A stretch of DNA of 27,629 nt, taken from positions 1 to 27,629 of IMG/VR virus record IMGVR_UViG_3300017788_000136, one strand, 5' to 3'. Numbering within the stretch: position 1 is the first letter of the stretch; each line of letters opens with the position of its first letter. A program made the translations under genes and the position numbers. Below the pieces are notes generated by a model, which was given only the letters and a program-made list of their open reading frames with translations, made no database searches and was not told the origin of the DNA. The stretch comes from a virus. Of this stretch, positions 15,309-22,412 are shown piece after piece.

Positions 15309-16084
15309 AACTCAAACAAGCAGTTCGGTTTGCGAAGATGAACTCTCGCATCACGCCACGATTGACACCGTGGCTCGTCAAGCATCCAAGCGGCATCAAG
15401 ATTACAAGCGACGAAACGGCGCAGAGAATTATGTCTATTCTGAAGCCGACCATTGCGAAGTCTCGTGCTGGTGCTTTTCATCCGTCGCAGTTGTACCAAT
15501 GCCCAAGAGCGCAAGTGTACGGCTACCACGATGCGCCTGCGCTCGCCAAGTACGACCCTGTGCTTCAGAATCTTTTCAATGACGGTCACTTCAGACACTT
15601 GCGGTGGCAGATTATGTTGCTGGAAGCAGGCATACTCACCGACATTGAAGTTGGCATCCATGTTCCAGAACTCATGCTGGAAGGTTCCATTGACGGTTTG
15701 AACCAAGACGAAGGTTGGATGTTTGAGTTGAAAGGCACAAGCCAATACAAGATGGTGCAAGCCAGAGGTGCGATGCCTGCGCACATCAAGCAGGTACACG
15801 CATACCTTCTGGCTAGTGGATTACAGGAAGCGGTGATTGTCTACGAGGACAAGTCAAACCAGCAGTGGCATGAAATAGCCATCCATCGTGACCCGAAAAT
15901 CATTGATGAAATCCACGAGATACTTTCAGAACTAAACGATTCAATCAAGAACGGCGTGTTGCCAGAAAGGTTAGAAGAGTGTGAAGCGCAAACAGGCACA
16001 ACCTTCAATGCGTGTCCGTACTCGCACATTTGTCACAGGGTCAACGACCCAGCAGACATCACTTCGGACAGTCAAGGTAAATAG
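15305..16084 (+). CDS. Cas4/RecB-like Fe-S PD-(D/E)XK exonuclease
   Basis: A protein of 259 residues; the ATG at 15305 overlaps the previous stop (ATGA). The nuclease site is EGSIDG (Asp130), FELKG (Glu141, Lys143) and the QxxxY motif QVHAY (Gln163, Tyr167), all in RecB/Cas4 order. Cys66 in LYQCPRAQ plus Cys226, Cys237 and Cys243 near the C-terminus form the four-cysteine set that in Cas4 and AddB holds a 4Fe-4S cluster. Such proteins resect DNA ends; with RecA next door, this one likely makes single-stranded tails for recombination or degrades host DNA. There is no Cas1, Cas2 or CRISPR array nearby, so a CRISPR function is not suggested. Confidence 0.85.
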   Translation: MKLKQAVRFAKMNSRITPRLTPWLVKHPSGIKITSDETAQRIMSILKPTIAKSRAGAFHPSQLYQCPRAQVYGYHDAPALAKYDPVLQNLFNDGHFRHLRWQIMLLEAGILTDIEVGIHVPELMLEGSIDGLNQDEGWMFELKGTSQYKMVQARGAMPAHIKQVHAYLLASGLQEAVIVYEDKSNQQWHEIAIHRDPKIIDEIHEILSELNDSIKNGVLPERLEECEAQTGTTFNACPYSHICHRVNDPADITSDSQGK

Positions 16085-16403
16085 CGGTGTACCGCCGATA
16101 GGCGACATCCGCACAGAGATTGACGAATACACTGCCGTTCTACTTGGCAGGCAGTCTCCGCCGATAGACAAAGGCGAAATGACGATGATGGAATACGCCA
16201 ACGCCGTTTATGCTCGTGCTATGGAATTGACCATTCTTATCCAGCGTGCAGAGTCTGACGGTGCAATCCTGAAGAACAGCAAGTACTACCGACTCCGAAC
16301 GGGTGAACTTCGTTCGTTTACCGAGTTGGCGGCAAAGTGTATTGAACTTGGCAGTCGCCGTGTTACTTGGGCGCAGTTGGACTATTCTATGACGCATGGG
16401 TGA
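16008..16403 (+). CDS. Hypothetical phage protein (start uncertain)
   Basis: The convincing part is bases 16083-16403, beginning SGVPPIGDIRTEIDEYTAVLL and continuing with several long helices ending GSRRVTWAQLDYSMTHG. No usual start codon exists at the junction with the Cas4-like gene, so ATG 16008 (131 residues, 77-base overlap, weak ribosome site) is given; ATG 16179 would keep only the C-terminal 74 residues. The Ile-Arg-Thr-Glu-Ile-Asp-Glu-Tyr segment resembles uncharacterised actinophage proteins found near RuvC or DnaE genes, but I cannot assign a function. Confidence 0.6.
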   Translation: MRVRTRTFVTGSTTQQTSLRTVKVNSGVPPIGDIRTEIDEYTAVLLGRQSPPIDKGEMTMMEYANAVYARAMELTILIQRAESDGAILKNSKYYRLRTGELRSFTELAAKCIELGSRRVTWAQLDYSMTHG

Positions 16404-16902
16404 TAACAACATCGTCATTGGCATTGACCCTTCTGCCACTCACATAGCATTCGTCATCTTCTATCCGAATGAGACTTGGGAAGTGGTAGCCGCCAAGAAA
16501 CTAGGCAAAAGCGGCCCCGAATCGTGTTGTCAGGCTAGGCTCTTGACGCTGGCTACCATTGACAAGGCGAGGAAGACATGGAAAGACGGAATAGTTCACT
16601 GCTTCTACGAACTCCCCGTTCTTGGTCGTGGCGGTTTCCGTTCCACCATTGTTCAGTGCTTCACTTCTGGCGCTGTTCAAGGTGCGATACATGAGAGGGA
16701 ATGTTCGTCGTACACGGTCAATGTCTCAAGTTGGAAAAAAGCGGTGGTGGGCAAAGGAAACGCTGACAAATCCCAAGTCGCAGAATTTTTACGACTGCGA
16801 TGGAATGCTCTCTACACAGCGGCAGAAGGAAATCAAGACATCTACGACGCTACCGCCATTGCCCTCTACGGAAGACAAATACTTGCGAAGGGAGTGGCGT
16901 AA
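16396..16902 (+). CDS. ruvC: RuvC-like Holliday junction resolvase
   Basis: A protein of 168 residues starting eight bases inside the previous gene. The RNase H-like fold carries the four expected carboxylates: Asp11 in IGIDPSAT, Glu72 in YELPV, and Asp148 with Asp151 in DIYDATAIALYG. VVGKGNADKSQV (117-128) matches the RuvC segment that contacts the junction. The length is close to the bacterial 170. It would resolve recombination intermediates before packaging. Together with the Hjc-like nuclease, this phage seems to encode two different resolvase types. Confidence 0.88.
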   Translation: MGDNNIVIGIDPSATHIAFVIFYPNETWEVVAAKKLGKSGPESCCQARLLTLATIDKARKTWKDGIVHCFYELPVLGRGGFRSTIVQCFTSGAVQGAIHERECSSYTVNVSSWKKAVVGKGNADKSQVAEFLRLRWNALYTAAEGNQDIYDATAIALYGRQILAKGVA

Positions 16903-17179
16903 ACTTGCGCTTTGCCACGACAAGACGCCCCAGTTCTTTCGCCATCGCTGTTCAAATAAATGCCTTGTTCACGCCGATTGCTGCGAGCGTGTTCGCACCG
17001 TCAGGGTGTGCAAAGAACTATGCTCACAGTGTCCAGTCCTAGAACATTGTAGGATTTGGGCGATTCAAACGAATCTAATCAAGGGCATCGCTGGCGGGAT
17101 GACCGAGATAGAAAGAAATCAAGTAAGGCAAATCATCCTAGGAGACAACCATGACGACGAACCAGATTCTTGGAACTAA
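16883..17179 (+). CDS. WhiB-family Fe-S protein (second, divergent copy)
   Basis: A protein of 98 residues from TTG 16883, chosen because GGAAG (16870-16874) is well spaced and because WhiB proteins usually begin just before the WRxLALC motif; ATG 16805 would add an N-terminus that reads like shadow sequence of the resolvase gene. Cysteines are Cys11 (LALC), Cys47-x2-Cys50-x5-Cys56 (LCSQCPVLEHC), followed by GIAGGM in place of G(V/I)WGG. Five further Cys residues (23, 27, 33, 34, 43) lie in an insertion between the first and second ligands, which is unusual and might bind another metal. Possible roles are control of host or phage promoters through the primary sigma factor. Confidence 0.8.
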   Translation: MRREWRKLALCHDKTPQFFRHRCSNKCLVHADCCERVRTVRVCKELCSQCPVLEHCRIWAIQTNLIKGIAGGMTEIERNQVRQIILGDNHDDEPDSWN

Positions 17180-18524
17180 AACCGAGATTGTTGACATTGA
17201 CACACTGAAGGGTTACGACAAGAATCCACGCAAAGGCAACATCGCTGCCATTGCCGACTCGCTTCAAGTGAATAAGCAGTACCGCCCGATTGTCGTACAG
17301 AAATCCAGCAAAAAGATTCTGGCGGGCAATCACACTTGGCAGGCGGCAAAGAAGTTGGGGTGGACTCAGATTGCGGTTGTGTTCGTGGATGTTGATGATG
17401 ACGGGGCGAAGCGAATCGTGCTGGCTGACAACCGAACCAACGACCTAGCGGATTATGACACAACCATTCTGGCGGAGTTGTTGAAAGACTTGGGAAGTTC
17501 CAGCGGTACGGGCTATTCGGAACAAGACATGGAAACCATCATGAACGCAACCGCAGCAGAGGTTGAACAAGTAATCTGGGCATCCAATACCGCTGGAGAA
17601 GAAACGCTTGCGCAGAACGACCCGCTTATCGGGGTGTCGCAGTCGTTTGCCGACAGCGAAAGGGATGACGGTTTCGGCGCAGAGTTGGGCGGCAGTGAAG
17701 AAGATGAGTCGGATGTTGAGAACAAGCCCGATGACTTGAGTGGCGTTTACACACTGAAAGATGACCTTATCTTTCCAGGGGCAACTTTCTGGGAAATACC
17801 GTATCTCCGTGAAGACATGTTGATTGAAGAACTTCCGCAACCATTACACACTTGGGCTGGCAGCGCCACCAGAGACATTGGATGGGAAGGCTATTGGCTT
17901 TACAACTGGGGTATTGACAGCACTTCGGGGATGAAAGACCTGAGCAAGATAATGATTTCGTTCTACACTTGGGATGAATACATTGACCCGTGGTGGGATA
18001 ACCCTGTCAGCCACATGAGCAAGGTCATCCATTCAAAAATCAAGTACGCCATCACACCGAACTTCACGCCGAACGACATGCCACGAACGGCATCGCTTTG
18101 GCAGTTGTATCGTTCACGCTGGATTGGGCGATACTTGCAGGAAGTCGGTGTGCGAGTGATGCCCGACCTTCAGATTCGTGAAGAAGATGAGTTCGTTGAA
18201 ATAGCGTCAAAGACCTATCCGAAGCGGCTTCCGTGGGCGGCTATTCAAACGCAGAACCTTGTAGGCTCACAGCGAACCGACATCAAGATTACGGAAGCGG
18301 AAGCGGCTGAACATCGCAAGTGGACTCTGAAATCCGTTCGTGTTGCGAATCCAGAGAATCTGCTCGTCTATGCGCATCCGAAGCAGCACGACCAGATGAA
18401 GGAGTTCTTCGGTCACGGAAAGGAACGGAATGTCTACTGTATTCCGACTCGCCTGTTCTATTTGTCAAAGAAGGTTCGCAAGACGCTTCCGAAGCCTGGA
18501 GAGGCATACGACGACGAAGACTAA
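17151..18524 (+). CDS. ParB-like domain fused to DUF4417
   Basis: A protein of 457 residues overlapping the WhiB gene by 29 bases. Residues about 10-105 form a ParB/Srx-like domain: DTLKGYDKNPRKG, PIVVQKSSKKILAGNHTWQAAKKLG with GNHTWQAA standing for the usual GxxR box, then VFVDVDDDGAKRIVLADNR. After an acidic linker (about 165-196), residues about 200-425 match the DUF4417 pattern, including SKIKYAITPNFTPNDMP, ASLWQLYRSRWIGRYLQEVGVRVMPD and a late FFGHGKERNVYCIPT. ParB-like domains in phages may be CTP-binding or nuclease modules; DUF4417 has no known function. The gene lies where the terminase genes often stand, at the entry to the head module. Confidence 0.75.
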   Translation: MTTNQILGTKTEIVDIDTLKGYDKNPRKGNIAAIADSLQVNKQYRPIVVQKSSKKILAGNHTWQAAKKLGWTQIAVVFVDVDDDGAKRIVLADNRTNDLADYDTTILAELLKDLGSSSGTGYSEQDMETIMNATAAEVEQVIWASNTAGEETLAQNDPLIGVSQSFADSERDDGFGAELGGSEEDESDVENKPDDLSGVYTLKDDLIFPGATFWEIPYLREDMLIEELPQPLHTWAGSATRDIGWEGYWLYNWGIDSTSGMKDLSKIMISFYTWDEYIDPWWDNPVSHMSKVIHSKIKYAITPNFTPNDMPRTASLWQLYRSRWIGRYLQEVGVRVMPDLQIREEDEFVEIASKTYPKRLPWAAIQTQNLVGSQRTDIKITEAEAAEHRKWTLKSVRVANPENLLVYAHPKQHDQMKEFFGHGKERNVYCIPTRLFYLSKKVRKTLPKPGEAYDDED

Positions 18525-18542
18525 CCATTGACGCATTAGTTG

Positions 18543-18638
18543 ATGATTGCCTTAATGGAGTTTGCGTCGTATTGTGTTGCTCGCCACAAGAAGTGGCAGA
18601 AAGAATCAGGCAATCAACATGGGTATCAAACTGTTTGA
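18543..18638 (+). CDS. Possible micro-protein (31 residues)
   Basis: ATG 18543 opens a short frame (MIALMEFASYCVARHKKW...) that ends at 18638, overlapping the next gene by 20 bases; ATG 18555 is an alternative. It fills most of the gap after the ParB-like gene and has a protein-like composition, but no ribosome site is obvious and there is nothing to compare it with. Low confidence. Confidence 0.25.
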   Translation: MIALMEFASYCVARHKKWQKESGNQHGYQTV

Positions 18639-18831
18639 CATCGCTGGTCTCAGCACCGATGATGTCGTTGTCAGCGGCGCAGGCGGCGGTGGTGGCAAGA
18701 CCAAAGGTGGTAAGCGGGGCAACAAGCGGGGCAACAAGCGGGGCAACAAGCGGGGCAACAAGGGTCGTGGCCCGAAGGGTCGCACCCGCGCAAGGGGCGG
18801 CACCAAGCGAAGGGGCGCTCGTCGCCGCTAA
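18619..18831 (+). CDS. Small, highly basic protein with GNKR repeats
   Basis: A protein of 70 residues from ATG 18619. Residues 1-20 look like a small hydrophobic-helical head (MGIKLFDIAGLSTDDVVV), followed by five Gly and a tail in which about half of the last 45 residues are Lys or Arg and none is acidic. The tail contains four perfect tandem copies of a four-residue unit encoded by a 12-base repeat. Histone-like, protamine-like or RGG-type nucleic-acid binding is plausible, for instance condensing DNA in the virion. It lies between the ParB-like gene and two hairpins, just before the portal gene. No family is recognised. Confidence 0.65.
   Translation: MGIKLFDIAGLSTDDVVVSGAGGGGGKTKGGKRGNKRGNKRGNKRGNKGRGPKGRTRARGGTKRRGARRR
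18712..18759 (+). repeat. Four perfect tandem 12-base repeats
   Basis: The unit AAGCGGGGCAAC occurs four times without a mismatch and encodes Lys-Arg-Gly-Asn. Perfect identity at the DNA level suggests recent expansion by slippage, so the copy number may vary between related phages. Confidence 0.9.
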
Positions 18832-18861
18832 TTCCTAATCCGCAGTAGCGGATGAAGGAAT
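18831..18861 (+). other. Hairpin immediately after the basic-protein stop
   Basis: ATTCCT (18831-18836) pairs with AGGAAT (18856-18861) and ATCCGC (18838-18843) with GCGGAT (18848-18853), leaving an AGTA tetraloop and a small internal bulge. The 12-pair hairpin begins within the stop codon; only A-rich sequence follows, so alone it is not a standard terminator, but it stands in front of the terminator-like stem below. Confidence 0.6.
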
Positions 18862-18873
18862 AGCAAAAGTATT

Positions 18874-18935
18874 CCTCCTGTCATCGCCAATCCATTTGCG
18901 GGAACGGCGGTGACAGGGGGTGCTTTGCTTTTTAT
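18874..18935 (+). terminator. Likely intrinsic terminator before the head module
   Basis: CCTCCTGTCATCGCC (18874-18888) pairs with GGCGGTGACAGGGGG (18906-18920), 15 pairs with two G-T wobbles and a 17-base loop, followed by TGCTTTGCTTTTT. The T-rich tract is slightly displaced from the stem, so termination may be partial. It separates the replication block from the head genes. Confidence 0.65.
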
Positions 18936-18982
18936 GCGGTTGTTGTGGTAGGTTCAGGTGCGATTTCTAGGAGTGTCGCATT

Positions 18983-20377
18983 TTGGCTGACAAAGACTTA
19001 TTCCGTGAGGCTGGTTCCACTGGACTAAGGCGAACTTCTGGCTACATTTTTGAAGAGTTCCTGCCGCAGTTGCAGGGATACCGAGCCATCAACACCTACC
19101 GTGAAATGCGGGATAACGACCCAGTTGTTGGTGCGATTCTATTCGCCATTGACAAACTCGTTCGCCAAGTGCAGTGGCGTGTTCAATCTGCGACTGGTTC
19201 GGTTGAAGATAAGCGGGCGGCGAAGTTCGTTGAATCATGCATGAACGACATGAGTACTTCTTGGGAAGATACCATCAGCGAAATACTCACGATGCTTCCT
19301 TACGGTTGGTCGCTGCATGAAATCGTGTACAAGCGTCGTCAAGGCAATGAAGAAACTTCCGTAGGGGAGAACCGTTCCAAGTACGATGACGGTCTTATCG
19401 GCTGGAGGAAGTTGCCGATTCGTGCGCAAGACACACGCCAAGAGTGGATTTTTGACGACAACGGCGGCATTCGTGGAATGGTGCAGTCAGCCCCGCCAGA
19501 CTTCACGCTTCGCACCATTCCGATTGAGAAGGCTCTTCTGTTTAGAACGACTTCTGACAAGAACAATCCTGAAGGGCGTTCAATTCTGCGCAACGCCTAT
19601 CGCCCGTGGTATTTCAAGCGCCGCATTGAAGAAATAGAAGCCATCGGCGTTGAGCGTGACCTTGCTGGATTTCCAGTGATGTATGTTGACCCAGAAATCA
19701 TGCGAACGGATGCTTCAGCCATTGCGCAGTCAATCTATGGAGATTACAAGGATGCGGTTCGCAACATTCGTCGTGACCAGCAAGAAGGAATGATTCTTCC
19801 AGCCATCTACGATGACAAGAACAACCTGCTCTACCGCCTTGAACTGATTTCGGCTGGAGGAAGCAGACAGTTTGACACGGACAGAATCATCACTCGCTAC
19901 GACCAGCGGATTGCTACCAGCGTTCTAGCCGACTTCATCTTGCTCGGCCAGTCAGCGAACGGAAGTTATGCGCTCTCATCAGACAAGACGAACCTGTTCG
20001 CCATTTCGCTGCGGTGCTGGCTAGAAATCATCCGTACCGTATTCAACCAGTTCGCCATTCCACGATTGTTCGGTGTCAACGGGTTTGATGTCAAGAATTT
20101 GCCGACTATTGAGTACGGCGACATTGAAGCGCCACCATTGGGTGAACTCGGCAACTACATTCAGGTTCTTGCTGGTGCAGGAGTTCCGCTGTTTCCAGAT
20201 GACAATCTTGAAAATCACTTGCGCTCGCTTGCCAAGTTGCCTGAAAAGCGTGAGAGTGCGAAAGGTGACATGCAGGCTGTTCAACAGGAACAGGCGGTTG
20301 CTAGACCACGCAATAATGCGGCACAGCCAGCGGAACCTTCTCCACCAGCAAAGCCGCAAAAGCCGATTCTGGAGTAA
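18983..20377 (+). CDS. Portal protein (DUF935/Mu gp29-like)
   Basis: A protein of 464 residues with a TTG start preceded by TAGGAG around 18968-18973. The family pattern is clear: YREMRDNDPVVGAILFAIDKLVRQVQW near the N-terminus, LPYGWSLHEIVYKRR, a RTIPIEKALLFRTTSDKNNPEGRSILRNAYRPWYFKRR block that is the portal signature, then YDQRIATSVLADFILLGQ and a C-terminal Pro/Ala-rich, disordered tail. It forms the dodecameric ring through which DNA enters and leaves the capsid. It is followed without a gap by the MuF-type gene, the normal order in phages with SPP1/Mu-like heads. No terminase gene precedes it. Confidence 0.9.
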   Translation: MADKDLFREAGSTGLRRTSGYIFEEFLPQLQGYRAINTYREMRDNDPVVGAILFAIDKLVRQVQWRVQSATGSVEDKRAAKFVESCMNDMSTSWEDTISEILTMLPYGWSLHEIVYKRRQGNEETSVGENRSKYDDGLIGWRKLPIRAQDTRQEWIFDDNGGIRGMVQSAPPDFTLRTIPIEKALLFRTTSDKNNPEGRSILRNAYRPWYFKRRIEEIEAIGVERDLAGFPVMYVDPEIMRTDASAIAQSIYGDYKDAVRNIRRDQQEGMILPAIYDDKNNLLYRLELISAGGSRQFDTDRIITRYDQRIATSVLADFILLGQSANGSYALSSDKTNLFAISLRCWLEIIRTVFNQFAIPRLFGVNGFDVKNLPTIEYGDIEAPPLGELGNYIQVLAGAGVPLFPDDNLENHLRSLAKLPEKRESAKGDMQAVQQEQAVARPRNNAAQPAEPSPPAKPQKPILE

Positions 20378-22411
20378 GTGATGCCGATTCGTGGCATCCG
20401 AGGACAGGCGCTGGCAGATGAACTGCTTGCCGCTTATGATGCGCTTGAAGAGATGTTCCGTGACGCTTTTCTTCAACAGATTGCCACTCTTTCCAGAAGT
20501 CGTGCGTTGAAGGATTTGCTGGATGAGATTGATGCTGGCGACCTGTCGTTTGGCGACCCGATTGATTCAAGGCTGGAATCGCTTGTCATTTCGCAAAAGA
20601 GGCTTGACGACATTGTTGAAGCGGCGATGGAAACTGGTGCGAGAGTAACGCAGAAAGTTGTTGATGTCGGCGGAGAGTTCAATGTTCTTAATCCAGCGGT
20701 TCGGAACACGGCGAATAATCTTTCTGTCCAGTTGTCTACGACACTCAACAGTGTCACTAGGCAAACCATTAGCGACATTCTGCGAGATGCTATTGAAGGC
20801 AACATCACGACGCTTCAAGCGGCGAGGAAGATAAGGTCGCACATTGGCTTGCTTCCACAGCACTCAAAAGCCGTTGACAAGTACCTGAACAAGATGCTCG
20901 CTGACGGTGTTGCTAAACGGTTGGCGAATAAGCGTGCGGATGAGTATGCCGAACGGCTGTTGAAGTACCGAAGCGAAACCATTGCCAGAACCGAAATCGC
21001 TCGTGCTATGGGGGAAGGTCAAACAGAGTATTGGAAGCAGATGGCATCAGAAGGCTATTTGCCGCCGAACGCAAAGCGGATTTGGATGACTTCAAGAGAT
21101 GAACTTGTTTGTCCTATCTGCGGCCCGATGGATGGCGTAGAAGCAGACATTGACGGGTATTGGACTACCATCAACGGCGAAGCGTTTGCCTATCCGCAGG
21201 CTTCTCACCCGAACTGCCGCTGTTCTTCTGGAATCGTGTTTCCGAAAGGTTCGGTGTCTAAATCCACCATTGAAAAAGCAAATCCCTACCATGACGAACG
21301 AGGTCGTTTTACTTCCGCAAACAACGCAGTTAGTGGGCGTGGTGGTCGTTCTACTTATGCCGAACGCCGTTCACGCTCACGCAGTAAAAAAGGTGCGAAT
21401 GTTCGCTATCACACCATTAGCGATTCTAAGCGGCTTGCCGCTGTTGAGCAGAAAGCCGTTGACGGTAGTTCTGCTTTGCTAATGCCTCGCCATCCAGAAT
21501 ACGGAACCGCTCAAACATTGCCGCTTGATGAAGCGAAGAAACGGTATGGGCGAACCACTGAAGAAGTTAGAAGGTCAATCAACAGGATTCTTGGGGTGAC
21601 GCAGAATGCCGTTTCTATTGAACCGAAGTTTGCGAAATCCAAGTATGCGCTTGAAGAAATGTTGGGTGTTGCGCAGGCGCTTGAAGAAGCGAAAGCCATG
21701 GGGATTAATGTCAGGCTTTTGAATATTAACTTTACTAATGCTCCAGGATTGTCAGATGGCAAATATTCAACTACATACAGGCGCTCGGAAATCCAATCGG
21801 GAACAATAGAAATGAACACAAGAGGCAAAGGTGCTGGAACTTATCCAACCGCATCTGACTTGTCGCTGTTTGACCCGAAAGGTATGCGTGGCGCAGTTGT
21901 TCCAAATACGATGGGCGTTGAGAACACACAGGATGTTGGTATGGTGGGTGTTCCTAAATCTGCGCCAAAACAAGTTGCTCAGAAAGGTGCTTATGCGGTG
22001 ATGATACATGAGATAGGTCATCATTTGACAATGGGAACTATGGGTATTCCTGCCGCTTCCAGCGCTTCTAGGTTGTTTAGAGAATACAAAAATTCGCTTC
22101 CTTCAAACTACGCTCGGAAAGATAAGCATGAAATGCTTGCGGAGGGTTTTGCCGCTTGGTGGCTTATGGGCGGAAGCAAGAACCCGACCATCAAAGAGTA
22201 TTACCGTGGCTGGCTTCCTGTCGTAACCTACATCATTCACGGTGAGGGTAGTGGTGCCAACTCGCTTGCTTCTAGGAAGTCAGAAATACTCAAGTCTTCT
22301 AGTGTGTACATTGAGTCGGTCACAGGAATACGCATCAATGAACTTCCGCCCGACCATCCGATTATTGTCTGGCTTACCAATGGCGCTAGCCTTCAACGAG
22401 TAGGATACTGA
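20378..22411 (+). CDS. MuF/SPP1 gp7-type head protein fused to a C-terminal HExxH metallopeptidase-like domain
   Basis: A protein of 677 residues. Residues 1-295 form the Phage_Mu_F head-morphogenesis domain, ending with RTEIARAMGEGQTEYW, CPIC (Cys245-Cys248) and the closing SHPNCRC. The motif NPYHDERGRFTSAN lies at residues 302-315, then a basic low-complexity linker and a new C-terminal domain. That domain has MIHEIGHHLT (His544, Glu545, His548) and, 40 residues on, EMLAEGFAAWW with Glu589 as the likely third zinc ligand, an arrangement resembling anthrax-lethal-factor-like and other gluzincin peptidases. MuF domains fused to variable toxin or enzyme tails are known as MuF polymorphic toxins. 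The peptidase could be packaged in the capsid and injected; its substrate is unknown. Confidence 0.85.
   Translation: MMPIRGIRGQALADELLAAYDALEEMFRDAFLQQIATLSRSRALKDLLDEIDAGDLSFGDPIDSRLESLVISQKRLDDIVEAAMETGARVTQKVVDVGGEFNVLNPAVRNTANNLSVQLSTTLNSVTRQTISDILRDAIEGNITTLQAARKIRSHIGLLPQHSKAVDKYLNKMLADGVAKRLANKRADEYAERLLKYRSETIARTEIARAMGEGQTEYWKQMASEGYLPPNAKRIWMTSRDELVCPICGPMDGVEADIDGYWTTINGEAFAYPQASHPNCRCSSGIVFPKGSVSKSTIEKANPYHDERGRFTSANNAVSGRGGRSTYAERRSRSRSKKGANVRYHTISDSKRLAAVEQKAVDGSSALLMPRHPEYGTAQTLPLDEAKKRYGRTTEEVRRSINRILGVTQNAVSIEPKFAKSKYALEEMLGVAQALEEAKAMGINVRLLNINFTNAPGLSDGKYSTTYRRSEIQSGTIEMNTRGKGAGTYPTASDLSLFDPKGMRGAVVPNTMGVENTQDVGMVGVPKSAPKQVAQKGAYAVMIHEIGHHLTMGTMGIPAASSASRLFREYKNSLPSNYARKDKHEMLAEGFAAWWLMGGSKNPTIKEYYRGWLPVVTYIIHGEGSGANSLASRKSEILKSSSVYIESVTGIRINELPPDHPIIVWLTNGASLQRVGY
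21281..21322 (+). repeat. DERGRF motif, copy 1 (in the MuF fusion)
   Basis: Encodes NPYHDERGRFTSAN exactly between the MuF domain and the metallopeptidase domain. It is preceded by IEKA. Confidence 0.9.
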
Positions 22412-22412
22412 C

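Noticed and set aside
15305-16084. Cas4-like gene as part of a CRISPR adaptation system
   Set aside because: No Cas1, Cas2 or array is present, and Cas4-like nucleases are common in phage recombination blocks.
16622-16882. Longer N-terminus for the second WhiB gene
   Set aside because: The additional residues are out-of-frame readings of the RuvC-like gene; TTG 16883 fits the family start and has a ribosome site.
18712-18759. Tandem repeats as a CRISPR-like array
   Set aside because: The units are contiguous 12-mers with no spacers and lie in a coding frame.
18320-18838. A 172-residue frame containing SGAT-like repeats
   Set aside because: It overlaps the end of the ParB-like gene and the basic-protein gene in another frame; the repeats come from the same 12-base unit.
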